Source: Actinoplanes sp. TFC3
GTDB taxonomy: Bacteria > Actinomycetota > Actinomycetes > Mycobacteriales > Micromonosporaceae
NCBI RefSeq assembly: GCF_001553785.1
Contig: NZ_LOJP01000001.1
Span: 5,595,150 to 5,655,155, forward strand
Direction: 5' to 3'
Length of the DNA stretch: 60,006 nucleotides
Of the stretch, positions 15,211 to 23,402 are shown piece after piece. Within the stretch, counting starts at the first letter, position 1. Each line of letters starts with the position of its first letter. Below the pieces are notes generated by a model. The model did no database searches. It was given only the letters and a program-made list of their open reading frames with translations, and was not told where the DNA came from. A program made the position numbers and the translations under genes.

Positions 15211-15534
15211 GTGGAGCGACGGCAGCAATGGCTCAGGGGCGTGCTCGACCTGTGCGTGCTCGGCGCGCTCGCGCACGGGGAGTCCTATGGCTATGAGATC
15301 GGTCAGCGCCTCGAGAAGAGCGGCCTCGGCCCGATCGCCGGCGGCACTCTCTACCCCGCGCTGCTCCGCCTGGAGCGACTCGGGTTGGTGCTCTCCGACT
15401 GGCGGGCCGGCACGAGCGGCCCGGCGCGCAAGTATTACCGGCTCAGCAATGAGGGCACGGCGACGCTGCGGCAGGCGTCGGCCGACTGGGCCGTGTTCGT
15501 CAGCAACGTCACCGCAATCATGGAGGTTCCATGA
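15211..15534 (+). CDS. PadR-family transcriptional regulator
   Basis: This 107-residue PadR winged-helix repressor has the core LRGVLDLCVLGALAHGESYG at residues 7-26 and the wing region GGTLYPALLRLERLGLV at about 44-60, both standard. It lacks the C-terminal dimerisation helices of long PadRs beyond one helix, as in the short class. The GTG at 15211 is used; a TTG three codons earlier would overlap the operator. The TGA overlaps the ATG of the next gene (ATGA, 15531-15534), placing it first in a three-gene operon with an ABC transporter. Short PadRs of this type often control a HAAS-domain protein or transporter next to them. Confidence 0.92.
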   Translation: MERRQQWLRGVLDLCVLGALAHGESYGYEIGQRLEKSGLGPIAGGTLYPALLRLERLGLVLSDWRAGTSGPARKYYRLSNEGTATLRQASADWAVFVSNVTAIMEVP

Positions 15535-16337
15535 CAGTCGAGGACTGGCTCGCCGCGCTCGCGGCCGAATTGCACCGCCGCCGGATCGACCCGGCCGAGG
15601 TGGTCGCCGAGGCGGCCGCCCACCTGCGCGACAGCGGACGCCCTCCGATGGAGGTCTTCGGGCCGCCAACCGCCTATGCCGTCACGGTCGTGGACAGCAT
15701 CCGGGGCACTGCGCCGCCGCGCGATCGCGGTGCGCCCCGCTTACAGGCCAGCAACATCAGCAAACGGTACGGCCGCACAACCGTCCTCACCGGCGTGAAC
15801 CTGAGCGTCCACGCGGGCGAGGCAGTGGCCGTCATCGGCGGTAACGGTTCGGGCAAAAGCACCTTCCTGCGCATCTGCGCCGGGCTGGACTCCCCCGACG
15901 AGGGTCAGGTCCGCCTCCGCGGCACGATCGGGTACTGCCCGCAGGACGGAGGCACCGCCGGCTTTCTCACCCCGGACGAGCACTTCGTGCTGGTGGGCGC
16001 GGGGCGGGGCATTCGCCGCACAGCCTCGATAGCGCAGGGCCGGACGGCGGCCGCAGCCCTCGACTGGCCGCGGGGGCACGCAGCCAAGCCAGCCCGGCAC
16101 CTGTCCGGCGGCACGCGGCAGAAGCTCAACCTGGTGCTGGCCGGGCTGGGCGATCCCGATGTACTGCTGCTCGACGAGCCGTATCAGGGCTTCGACAACG
16201 GCAGCTACCTGGACTTCTGGCAGCAGGTGTGGCAGTGGCGCGACGCCGGCAAGGCGATCGTCGTGGTAACTCACCGGTTGGCCGAATTGGACCGTGCCGA
16301 CACCGTGCTCGATCTGTCCCCGAGGAACCAACGATGA
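15531..16337 (+). CDS. ABC transporter ATPase with N-terminal HAAS-like domain
   Basis: This 268-residue protein has two parts. Residues 1-60 resemble the HAAS (DUF1700-like) helical domain that normally accompanies short PadR regulators (AAAHLRDSGRPPMEVFGPP is typical of the actinobacterial form). Residues about 65-265 are an ABC ATPase with Walker A GGNGSGKST, signature LSGGT, Walker B VLLLDEPYQGF and switch His in VVVTH. The Q-loop lies in GYCPQDGG. It energises the permease encoded next; the substrate is unknown. It overlaps both neighbours by 4 bp (ATGA), so the three proteins are made together. The fused HAAS part could let PadR sense the transporter. Confidence 0.88.
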   Translation: MTVEDWLAALAAELHRRRIDPAEVVAEAAAHLRDSGRPPMEVFGPPTAYAVTVVDSIRGTAPPRDRGAPRLQASNISKRYGRTTVLTGVNLSVHAGEAVAVIGGNGSGKSTFLRICAGLDSPDEGQVRLRGTIGYCPQDGGTAGFLTPDEHFVLVGAGRGIRRTASIAQGRTAAAALDWPRGHAAKPARHLSGGTRQKLNLVLAGLGDPDVLLLDEPYQGFDNGSYLDFWQQVWQWRDAGKAIVVVTHRLAELDRADTVLDLSPRNQR

Positions 16338-17020
16338 ACCGCATTCTGGTCGTCGCCGAGATGGCGCTGCGCGAGATCGTCCGCCGGCGCGGGGTGCTCC
16401 TGCTGCTGGTCCTGCTGCCGCTGCTCTTCTACTACAGCCGCCGCGATGAGGCCTATTGGCAGTCGGTGCGCATGGTGACGCTCGGCATCGGGTTCACGCT
16501 GAGCACCGCAGCGCTGTTCGCCGGCATGGGTGCGCGGACGATGGATCCGCGCTTGCGGTTGTCCGGCTACTCGGCTTCACAGCTTTACCTCGGTCGGCTG
16601 GTGGCGTTGTGGGCGGTGGGGTGCACGGTGTGCGTGCCGTTCTTCCTACTGATCCGATTGGACATCGACCACGTGCGGTACGAGGCTGTCGTCCTGCTCA
16701 TGGCGCTGACGGTGGCGGTGTCGGCGCCGCTCGGGCTCGCGGTCAGTGCGCTGCTGCCGCGCGAGTTGGAGGGCATGCTCGTGCTGCTGTCCGTGGTGTG
16801 CCTGCAGATACTGCTCAACCCGGACAAGACGGTGGCACACGTGTTGCCGTTCTGGTTCTCGCGCGAGATCGGCACGTACGCGATCGAGCACGACGCGGGC
16901 ACCGGCTACGTAACCCGGGGATGCCTGCACGCCGCGATCACCTTCGCCGTCCTCCTGATCCTGGTCGGAGGGCTGTCGTCGATCCGCCTACGCAGGCGGG
17001 CCCACCTGTCAACGGCGTAA
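16334..17020 (+). CDS. ABC transporter permease, six-helix type
   Basis: This 228-residue integral membrane protein shows six hydrophobic segments: about residues 20-36, 50-68, 93-112, 120-142, 150-166 and 202-220. There is no binding protein gene, so with the ATPase it is likely an exporter or a membrane-remodelling ABC system. The sequence around LRLSGYSASQLYLGRL matches the cytoplasmic coupling region of CcmB/ABC-2-like permeases. Its start overlaps the ATPase stop (ATGA at 16334-16337). The last codons (tca acg gcg taa) form part of a 37-bp tandem repeat that continues into the intergenic region. Confidence 0.83.
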   Translation: MNRILVVAEMALREIVRRRGVLLLLVLLPLLFYYSRRDEAYWQSVRMVTLGIGFTLSTAALFAGMGARTMDPRLRLSGYSASQLYLGRLVALWAVGCTVCVPFFLLIRLDIDHVRYEAVVLLMALTVAVSAPLGLAVSALLPRELEGMLVLLSVVCLQILLNPDKTVAHVLPFWFSREIGTYAIEHDAGTGYVTRGCLHAAITFAVLLILVGGLSSIRLRRRAHLSTA

Positions 17021-17136
17021 CCCGGCCCAGCCCAGCGCAGACACCTCAACGGCGTAACCCGGTTCAGCCCAGCGCAGACATTTCAACGGCGTAACCCGGC
17101 TCAGCCCAGCGCAGACACCTCAACGGCGTAACCCGA
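17009..17136. repeat. 37-bp tandem repeat carrying stop codons for both strands
   Basis: Units begin TCAACGGCGTAACCCGG at 17009, 17046 and 17083, with a fourth, partial one at 17120. The first unit contains the TAA stop of the permease gene; the last contains the TGA stop (as TCA) of the SDR gene on the other strand. Units differ at only a few positions. Confidence 0.95.
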
Positions 17137-18061
17137 ACCGGCGCAACGCCAGCGCCGCCACACCGCTAACCGCAACCGCCCCCGCGGCAGCGAACCCGCC
17201 CCGCCCCAACCGCAGCGGGCCCCCTTCAACGCGCGGCTGAGGCTGGTACACGTTTCCGGTACCGGGCGGCGTGCGCTTCTGGGACAGGCCGAGCCGGCTC
17301 ATCATCGGGCCGACCAGCACGTCGTACACCGGCGGCAGGACCGTGAAGCCGAACTCGGTGAAGCGGTTGGCCAGGCCCACCGACAGCTCGCCACGCGGCT
17401 TGTCGGCAAGGCGCACCACGGCGGCGCCCATGCGTTCGGCAGTGTCGACCGGGGGCGGCGGGCGACCCACGAAGCCGGCGTAGTTCGCGGCACTGGTGTA
17501 GATGGGCGTGTCCACGCTGCCCGGCACGAGCTGGCAGATGTGGATGTTCTTGTTGTCGCGAGTTTCCTGGCGCAGCGTGCGAACCAACCCGCGGGCACCC
17601 CACTTGGCGGTCGCATACGAGGACATGTAGGGCGCGGTGATGTGTGCGAGCAGGGAACTGGACAGGATGAGCGTTCCGTGGCCCTGGGCTCGGAACACGC
17701 GCAGCGCGGCTCGGGCTACGTTTGCGGTGCCCAACAGGTCCGTGCTGACCACCTTGTCGAAAACCTGGGGCGGGACGTCTTCGAAACGGCCGTACGCCAT
17801 CACCGCCGCCGAGTCGGCCCAGACGTCGATGCGGCCGAACTGTTCGACCGCCACCTCGGCGAGTTCTTCGACTTCGCTGCGCACGCCGATGTCGGTGGGT
17901 ACGACAACCGCCGCTCCCCCGCACTGCGCCGCAACCCGTTCGAGCCCGGCCAGCCCCCGCACGGCGAGCACAACCTTGTCCCCTCGCCTGGCAAAAGCGA
18001 GCGCGGCAGCCCGGCCGATTCCGCTTGAAGCCCCGGTCAACACCACCACACGCGTTTTCAT
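17120..18061 (-). CDS. SDR-family oxidoreductase with C-terminal membrane segment
   Basis: This 313-residue short-chain dehydrogenase has the nucleotide-binding TGASSGIG at residues 9-16, the catalytic Ser in LILSSSLL (about 134-136) and the YxxxK pair Tyr149 and Lys153 in SSYATAKWG. The usual NNAG motif is DSAAVM here, a variant. After the catalytic domain a proline-rich stretch leads to a hydrophobic, glycine-alanine-rich segment (about 284-305) and a basic tail, so the enzyme is probably tail-anchored with its domain in the cytoplasm. The substrate is not evident. Its stop lies in the 37-bp tandem repeat shared with the converging permease gene. Confidence 0.88.
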   Translation of the reverse strand: MKTRVVVLTGASSGIGRAAALAFARRGDKVVLAVRGLAGLERVAAQCGGAAVVVPTDIGVRSEVEELAEVAVEQFGRIDVWADSAAVMAYGRFEDVPPQVFDKVVSTDLLGTANVARAALRVFRAQGHGTLILSSSLLAHITAPYMSSYATAKWGARGLVRTLRQETRDNKNIHICQLVPGSVDTPIYTSAANYAGFVGRPPPPVDTAERMGAAVVRLADKPRGELSVGLANRFTEFGFTVLPPVYDVLVGPMMSRLGLSQKRTPPGTGNVYQPQPRVEGGPLRLGRGGFAAAGAVAVSGVAALALRRFGLRR

Positions 18062-18121
18062 GGCCCCCTTCTACCCGCGATCCGATGGCGTGAACACGGC
18101 GTGAGCAGGGAGACTGTCGGC

Positions 18122-19189
18122 ATGGACCTGCCGATCAATCCGCCTGTCAAGCCGATGCTCGCCAAGCCGGTCGCCGACATCCCATCGGGGCAGCTCTACG
18201 AGCCCAAGTGGGACGGTTTCCGCTCGATCATCTTCCGCGACGGGGCCGAGGTGGAGATCGGCAGCCGCAACGAGAAACCGATGACCCGCTACTTCCCCGA
18301 GGTCGTGGAGGCTGTGCTGGCCAACTTCCCGGAACGCGCGGTCATCGACGGCGAAGTGATCGTCGCCGACACCGAGCGCAACACCCTGGACTTCGAGGCC
18401 CTGCAGCAGCGCATCCATCCCGCCGCGAGCCGGGTCAAGCTGCTCTCCGAGACCACCCCGGCCGCGTTCGTCGCCTTCGACTTGCTGGCGCTGGGTGACG
18501 AGGATCTGAGCGAGCGGCCGTTCGCCGAGCGCCGGGCCCGGCTGGTCGAGGCGCTGGCCGGCGCCAAGCCTCCGGTCTACGTCACCCCGGCCACCGATGA
18601 CCTGGACACCGCGCGGCGCTGGTTCGCCGAGTTCGAGGGCGCCGGGCTCGACGGGCTGATCGCCAAGGGCAAGGATCTGGGCTATGAGCCGGACAAGCGG
18701 GTCATGACCAAGATCAAGCACAAACGTACGGCGGACTGCGTCGTGGCCGGTTATCGCGTGCACAAATCGGCCGAGAACCGGATTGGTTCGCTGCTCCTCG
18801 GGCTTTACGACGAGCGCGACGTGCTGGTTTCTGTCGGCGTGATCGGCTCGTTCCCGATGAAGGTGCGCGAGGAGTTGTTCGTCGAGATGCAGCACCTGGT
18901 CACCACGTTCGACCAGCACCCGTGGAACTGGGCCGCGCACGAGTCGGGTGAGCGCACCCCGCGCAAGAACGAGGTGAGCCGCTGGAACGCCGGCAAGGAC
19001 CTCTCGTTCATCCCGTTGCGCCCGGAACGCGTGGTCGAGGTGCGTTACGACTACATGGAAGGCGAACGCTTCCGCCACACCGCGCAGTTCGAGCGCTGGC
19101 GCCCCGACCGCGAGCCCCGCACGTGCACGTACGAGCAGCTCGAACGCCCGGTCCGCTTCCAGCTGGCGGATGTCCTGACGAGCCGCTGA
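18122..19189 (+). CDS. ligC: ATP-dependent DNA ligase, LigC type
   Basis: This 355-residue ligase has the adenylation Lys29 in motif I, EPKWDGFR, followed by the later nucleotidyltransferase motifs (EIGSRN, VIDGEV, FVAFDLLAL, GLIAKGKDLGYE, MTKIKHKR) and an OB-fold domain to the end. It lacks the polymerase and phosphoesterase domains of full LigD, so it is a stand-alone ligase of the type used in stationary-phase base excision or end repair in mycobacteria. ATG 18122 is chosen because it begins MDLPINPPVKPMLA. A separate LigD-like polymerase lies at 21686-22705. No Ku gene is in the window. Confidence 0.92.
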   Translation: MDLPINPPVKPMLAKPVADIPSGQLYEPKWDGFRSIIFRDGAEVEIGSRNEKPMTRYFPEVVEAVLANFPERAVIDGEVIVADTERNTLDFEALQQRIHPAASRVKLLSETTPAAFVAFDLLALGDEDLSERPFAERRARLVEALAGAKPPVYVTPATDDLDTARRWFAEFEGAGLDGLIAKGKDLGYEPDKRVMTKIKHKRTADCVVAGYRVHKSAENRIGSLLLGLYDERDVLVSVGVIGSFPMKVREELFVEMQHLVTTFDQHPWNWAAHESGERTPRKNEVSRWNAGKDLSFIPLRPERVVEVRYDYMEGERFRHTAQFERWRPDREPRTCTYEQLERPVRFQLADVLTSR

Positions 19190-19212
19190 CCACGAGGGCA
19201 GCGGGCGGCGCG

Positions 19213-19218
19213 TAGCCT
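19213..19218 (+). promoter_or_regulatory. -10 box of the secreted peptidase gene
   Basis: TAGCCT ends exactly 6 nt before the GTG at 19225, with no ribosome binding site. A leaderless transcript is likely. Confidence 0.45.
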
Positions 19219-19224
19219 CGTGGC

Positions 19225-20805
19225 GTGAGTCGCACCTTGTCGCGTACCCCCCGCATGGTTCTGGCCGCGATGGCCGTGACGGTCATCGCGACCGCTGGTT
19301 GCACGCTGCCGGCGTTCGCGCCCGAGGATGACAGCGCCGCGCCCGGCACCAGCGCAGGCAGCGCGCCCCCGGCCGTGCCCGGCACCCAGGCCCAGTGGAC
19401 GCCGTGCCCGGAGGTGCCGCAGAAACTTGTCGGTCAGGGCGCTTCCGGCATGGCCTATGACTGCGCCTCGGTCGCGGTGCCGCAGGATTGGAACGCCCCG
19501 CAGGGCGGCAAGACGTACACCGTCGCCATGATCCGCGTCCGCTCGGAGGACCAGACCGACCGGGTCGGCTCGCTGCTGATCAACCCCGGCGGTCCGGGCG
19601 GTTCGGGCATCGAGTTGGCCATCTACCTCTCGTATGGTCAGACGCTCGGCGGGCTGCCCACCGAGATCACCAACAAGTTCGACATCATCGGCTTCGACCC
19701 GCGCGGGGTGGGCCGCTCCAGCCCGGTCAAGTGCATCAGCAACGCCGACCAGGACGCCTCGTTCGCGATGGAGCCCGACCCGGCCTCGGAGGAGGCATTC
19801 CAGCAGGCCGTCGCGCTGAACCAGCGGATCGGCAACGAGTGCGGCCGCAAGTACGGCGATCAGCTCACCAACTTCAGCACCGAGCAGGCCGCGCACGACA
19901 TGGACGCGATCCGCACCGCCGTCGGGGATCAGAAGACCACCTACCTCGGTTTCTCGTACGGCACCCTGCTCGGTGCCACCTACGCGCAACTGTTCCCGGA
20001 CAAGGTCCGCGCGCTGGTGCTCGACGGCGCGGTGGACCCGAAGCTGGACACCATCGCCTCCTCGGAGACCCAGGCCAAGGGCTTCGAGCGGGCGTTCACC
20101 AACTTCACCACCTGGTGCAAGGCCAACGCGACCCGCTGCCCGATCTCCGCCGACCCGCGCAAGGCGGTGACCGACGCACTGGCCAAGGCGCAGGCGTCGC
20201 CGTTGAAGGGCACCGACGGGCGCGAGGCCACCTCGGGCTGGGTGTTCCTGTCGGTGATCTCGTCGTTGTACACCGAGACCGGCTGGGTGCGCCTGGCCCG
20301 TGCAATCGATGACCTGCAAGGCGGCAACCCGGAGGGTGTCTTCGACCTTGCCGACGAATACGCCGACCGCAAGCCGGACGGTAGCTACTCCAACCTGTTC
20401 GACGCCAACTACACGGTGAACTGTGCGGACTCCGCCGAGACGCTGACCATCGACCGGATCCGCCAGTTGCAGAGCGACTGGCGTAAGAAGTACCCGCTGT
20501 TCGGCGCGTCCATGGCGGTGGGCATGATGCCGTGCGTCTTCTGGCCGGCCAAGCGCGATCCGTACCCCACCGGCACGGCCAACGGCGCGCCGCCGATCGT
20601 GGTCGTGGGCACCACCGGGGACCCCGCAACGCCGTACGAGAACACCGCGCACCTGGCCGGCATGCTCGGCACCGGGCACGTGCTCACCTGGGAGGGCGAG
20701 GGCCACACCGCGTACCCGAGTACGAGCTGCATCGTGACCGCCGTGGACCGCTACCTCATCGATCTCCAGGTGCCCCAGCAGGGCCTGAGGTGTCCCGCGC
20801 GCTGA
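19225..20805 (+). CDS. Secreted alpha/beta-hydrolase, tripeptidyl aminopeptidase family (lipoprotein)
   Basis: This 526-residue exported hydrolase of the SlpD/SlpE and Tap-like group removes N-terminal peptides from extracellular proteins. The N-terminus has an arginine-rich n-region, a hydrophobic core and a lipobox-like ATAGC ending at about Cys30, so it is probably a lipoprotein. The catalytic triad is readable: Ser244 in LGFSYGT, Asp466 in TTGDPATPYE and His494 in EGEGHTAY. The oxyanion region LLINPGGPGGSG is at about residues 113-124. The GTG start follows a TAGCCT box by 6 nt. Its last 50 bp overlap the convergent potassium channel gene. Confidence 0.9.
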   Translation: MSRTLSRTPRMVLAAMAVTVIATAGCTLPAFAPEDDSAAPGTSAGSAPPAVPGTQAQWTPCPEVPQKLVGQGASGMAYDCASVAVPQDWNAPQGGKTYTVAMIRVRSEDQTDRVGSLLINPGGPGGSGIELAIYLSYGQTLGGLPTEITNKFDIIGFDPRGVGRSSPVKCISNADQDASFAMEPDPASEEAFQQAVALNQRIGNECGRKYGDQLTNFSTEQAAHDMDAIRTAVGDQKTTYLGFSYGTLLGATYAQLFPDKVRALVLDGAVDPKLDTIASSETQAKGFERAFTNFTTWCKANATRCPISADPRKAVTDALAKAQASPLKGTDGREATSGWVFLSVISSLYTETGWVRLARAIDDLQGGNPEGVFDLADEYADRKPDGSYSNLFDANYTVNCADSAETLTIDRIRQLQSDWRKKYPLFGASMAVGMMPCVFWPAKRDPYPTGTANGAPPIVVVGTTGDPATPYENTAHLAGMLGTGHVLTWEGEGHTAYPSTSCIVTAVDRYLIDLQVPQQGLRCPAR

Positions 20806-21217
20806 TGCCCTCGCGTTCGGCCAGTTCCTCCAGGAGCTGGCGGACGCGGCGCAGGTTGTGCTTGAGCTCCTCCTGCTCCTCGTGCTGGAACGCGTCGTGG
20901 TCGACGATCAGCTTGCTGGCGAAGTGAGCCGTGATCAGCGGCACCACGACCAGCACCATGACCGAGATGAGCACCGCCGCCATCAGCCGGCCCTGCCACG
21001 TCTCGGGTGAGATGTCGCCGTACCCGACGGTCGAGGCGGTCACCACGGCCCACCACACCGCATCGCCGTAGGACGCGTTGTCCTCGAAGCCGTGGTAGAG
21101 CACACTGCACACCGCAATGAGCATCAGGTACGACAGAATCAACGTCTTCGGCGAGTTGGCGAGCCACACCAGCCCCCGGTACACGGCACGGAACGGCGCG
21201 AGAACCATGTGATCCAT
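20756..21217 (-). CDS. Two-helix potassium channel
   Basis: This protein of about 153 residues has two transmembrane helices around a pore loop with the K+ selectivity filter STVGYGD. Its C-terminal part is a charged helix rich in Glu, Arg and Leu (HEEQEELKHNLRRVRQLLEE), probably a tetramerising coiled coil. It is of the simple 2TM (KcsA-like) layout, without an RCK domain. ATG 21217 or ATG 21208 (three codons later) are both possible. The gene is divergent from an acetyltransferase with only 17 bp between starts. Its 3' end overlaps the peptidase gene by 50 bp, encoding SGPAGAPGDR and preceding residues there. Confidence 0.88.
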   Translation of the reverse strand: MDHMVLAPFRAVYRGLVWLANSPKTLILSYLMLIAVCSVLYHGFEDNASYGDAVWWAVVTASTVGYGDISPETWQGRLMAAVLISVMVLVVVPLITAHFASKLIVDHDAFQHEEQEELKHNLRRVRQLLEELAEREGISARDTSGPAGAPGDR

Positions 21218-21234
21218 CGTGGCAATCTGGCGGG

Positions 21235-21696
21235 GTGAGTGAACCCACCTTCCGGATCGCAAAACGGCCCGACGTACCGATCCTTCTCGACCTGCTGGCC
21301 GACGACGACATCACCCGCAGCCGGGGTTTGCGGGCCACCGAGTCCACCGACGCCGCCTGCTGGGCCGCCTTCGAGGCGATCGACGCCGACCCGCGCAACG
21401 AGCTGATCGTCATGGAGTTCGACGGCGAGATCGCCGGCACCTGCCAGCTGACCTTCATCCCGGGTCTGAGCCGCGGCGGCGCGGAACGCATGACCATCGA
21501 GGCCGTGCGCACCCGCAGCGACCTGCGCGGCCGGGGGCTCGGCGGGAAGCTGATCCGGTGGGCGCTGGATCGGGCGCGCGAACGTGGTTGCGCCATGGCC
21601 CAGCTGACCACCGACAAGCGCCGCGGCGACGCGCACCGGTTCTACGCGGCGCTCGGGTTCGAGCAGTCGCACGAGGGCTTCAAGATCAAGCTTTAG
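21235..21696 (+). CDS. GNAT-family N-acetyltransferase
   Basis: This 153-residue GNAT enzyme has the acetyl-CoA-binding motif RTRSDLRGRGLGGKLIRW at about residues 91-108 and the closing strand HRFYAALGFEQSHEGFKIKL. The closest recognisable group is the small aminoglycoside/phosphinothricin-like acetyltransferases, but the substrate is unknown. It starts at GTG 21235, with a CAATCT box 6 nt ahead. It converges on the LigD-like polymerase with an 11-bp coding overlap. Confidence 0.85.
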   Translation: MSEPTFRIAKRPDVPILLDLLADDDITRSRGLRATESTDAACWAAFEAIDADPRNELIVMEFDGEIAGTCQLTFIPGLSRGGAERMTIEAVRTRSDLRGRGLGGKLIRWALDRARERGCAMAQLTTDKRRGDAHRFYAALGFEQSHEGFKIKL

Positions 21697-22705
21697 GCCG
21701 GTCGCGGTCCTTGGAGGGCTGGACGCGCTTGGGCTCACCCGGCATCTTGGGGTGGTCGGGCGGATAGGGCATGTCGCCGAGACCGGCCTGCTCGTCGCGC
21801 TCCACCCATTCCAGGAGCGGGCCGAGGTCGTACGAGATGTCGTCGATGCCCTGGTGCGGGTCCTCGATCTTGGCCAGGCGGGCGGGCACCGTTCGCAGGT
21901 CGAAGTCATCCGGTTCCACGTCGGGCAGCTCGTCCCAGGTCACCGGGGTGGACACGGTGGCCCGCTCGTTGGCGCGCAGCGAGTAGGCGCAGGCGATCGT
22001 GCGGTCGCGGGCCATCTGGTTGTAGTCGAGGAACACCCGCTCGCCGCGTTCCTCCTTCCACCAGGACGTGGTGATCTTGTCCGGGCGGCGGCGTTCCACC
22101 TCGCGGGCCAGCGCGATCGCCGCCCGGCGCACCTGGATGAAGGACCACTCGGGCCGGATCCGGGCGTAGACGTGCACCCCGCGACCGCCGGAGGTCTTCG
22201 GGTAGCCGGTCCAGCCGAGGTCGGCCAGCACCTCGCGGACCACCTGGGCGGTGCTGATCACGTCGCCGAAGTCGGTGCCCGGCTGCGGGTCGAGGTCAAT
22301 GCGCAGCTCATCCGGGTTGTCGGGGGCGGCGGCGCGCACCGGCCAGGCGTGGAACACGACAGTGCCCATCTGCGCGGCCCAGGCCACGTGCGCGAGGTCG
22401 GCCGGGCAGAGCTCCTCGGCCGTGCGCCCGCTGGGAAAAGTGATCTCCGCCTTCTGCACCCAGGCCGGCACCCCGCGGGTGGAGATGCGCTTCTGGAAGA
22501 ACATCTCGCCGTCGATGCCGTCGGGGAACCGCTGCAGCGTGGTCGGCCGGTTGTGCAGGGCGCGCATGATGCCGTCGCCGACCGCCAGGTAGTAGTCGAA
22601 AACGTCCCGCTTGGTGTAGCCCTTCGCGGGGAAGCACACCTTGTCGGGGCTGGTCAGGCGCACGGGATGCCCCGCGACCTCGATCTCTTCGGCGGGCTTG
22701 GCCAT
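21686..22705 (-). CDS. LigD-type polymerase/primase domain protein
   Basis: This 339-residue protein is a free-standing NHEJ polymerase domain (archaeo-eukaryal primase superfamily). It adds ribo- or deoxynucleotides to bridge broken DNA ends. The catalytic Asp pair appears in LRIDLDPQPG at about residues 129-138, and KTSGGRGVHVYARI (about 161-174) supplies the conserved His. The N-terminal part VRLTSPDKVCFP is the usual opening. The ligase and phosphoesterase domains of LigD are absent; in this genome they may be separate genes, and LigC lies 2.5 kb away. ATG 22703-22705 begins MAKPAEEIEV. The 3' end overlaps the acetyltransferase gene by 11 bp. Confidence 0.93.
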   Translation of the reverse strand: MAKPAEEIEVAGHPVRLTSPDKVCFPAKGYTKRDVFDYYLAVGDGIMRALHNRPTTLQRFPDGIDGEMFFQKRISTRGVPAWVQKAEITFPSGRTAEELCPADLAHVAWAAQMGTVVFHAWPVRAAAPDNPDELRIDLDPQPGTDFGDVISTAQVVREVLADLGWTGYPKTSGGRGVHVYARIRPEWSFIQVRRAAIALAREVERRRPDKITTSWWKEERGERVFLDYNQMARDRTIACAYSLRANERATVSTPVTWDELPDVEPDDFDLRTVPARLAKIEDPHQGIDDISYDLGPLLEWVERDEQAGLGDMPYPPDHPKMPGEPKRVQPSKDRDRPKA

Positions 22706-22731
22706 GCCAAGACCATAATCCGGCAACGGCC

Positions 22732-22766
22732 ACGGCCGCCCGCCCGGAAACCGGGTGAACGGCCGT
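22732..22766 (-). terminator. Terminator-like hairpin downstream of the LPXTG gene
   Basis: Nested arms ACGGCCG/CGGCCGT (22732-22738, 22760-22766) and CCCGG/CCGGG form a hairpin. It lies just after a run of six Ts (minus strand) beyond the stop of the LPXTG gene and before the polymerase gene. Confidence 0.6.
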
Positions 22767-22780
22767 GTCGGAAAAAAGCG

Positions 22781-23311
22781 TCAGGCGCGACGGCGACGCG
22801 ACGCGACAACCGCGCCCGCCCCACCGGCGAGCAGGACCGCACCGATGGCCAGAGTCGTGCCCATCGGCGCGCCGGTCAGCGGCAGGGTGCCGCCCGCGCT
22901 CACGCCGCCACCCGGGGTGCTCTTGCTCGGGGTCGGCGAGGCCGGCGGGGAGGTCTCCGGGCTCTCGCCGCCCGGCGGGACGGTGTCGACGCTGGCGCTC
23001 GGCGTCGGCGTCGACGAGCTCGGTGAACTCGGCGACGGGGTCGGCGAGGTGGACGGGCTCTCGCCGCCGTAGCCGGGGTTGCCCCGGGTCGGGCTGGTGG
23101 CGTTGTCGTTCGGCGCTTCGCTGCCGTAGCCGCCGCAGTCCTCGTCACGCTCGCCGTTGGCGCACGGAGTCGTCATGACGGCGGGGTTGATGGCGCGGGC
23201 CGCAGCGTCGTTACCGGTGGCCGCGGCGGGCGCTCCGGTGAGAGCCAGGGCAGCGAAAGCGGTGACGCCGGCAACGGGCAGGCCCGCAGCCAAACGGCGC
23301 GTCAAACTCAT
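22781..23311 (-). CDS. Sortase-anchored (LPXTG) proline/serine-rich surface protein
   Basis: This 176-residue exported protein has a Sec signal peptide (residues 1 to about 31, cleavage near APAAA), a short region with two cysteines (TTPCANGERDEDCGG), a long Pro/Ser/Thr-rich stalk (about 68-130), the sortase motif LPLTG at 143-147, a hydrophobic segment and a basic tail SRRRR. It would be cleaved after Thr and linked to the wall. The stalk probably lifts a small N-terminal disulphide-linked part off the surface. No sortase gene is nearby. The leader contains no good ribosome binding site; a TAAACT box lies about 45 nt upstream. Confidence 0.88.
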   Translation of the reverse strand: MSLTRRLAAGLPVAGVTAFAALALTGAPAAATGNDAAARAINPAVMTTPCANGERDEDCGGYGSEAPNDNATSPTRGNPGYGGESPSTSPTPSPSSPSSSTPTPSASVDTVPPGGESPETSPPASPTPSKSTPGGGVSAGGTLPLTGAPMGTTLAIGAVLLAGGAGAVVASRRRRA

Positions 23312-23402
23312 GAGGAGAATCCGTTCTGTAGCCTTTTGGTGCCATTGGTCCGGAGGAGTTTAGCGCCTTGCGTCCCTTTTGCGCGAAGCGCCCCAGGGTC
23401 TC

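Noticed and set aside
17009..17136. CRISPR or terminator reading of the 37-bp repeat
   Set aside because: There are no spacers and no strong hairpin in the unit; it is a plain tandem duplication.
19051..20706. 551-codon minus-strand frame opposite the secreted peptidase
   Set aside because: Shadow; the plus strand contains the full catalytic triad.
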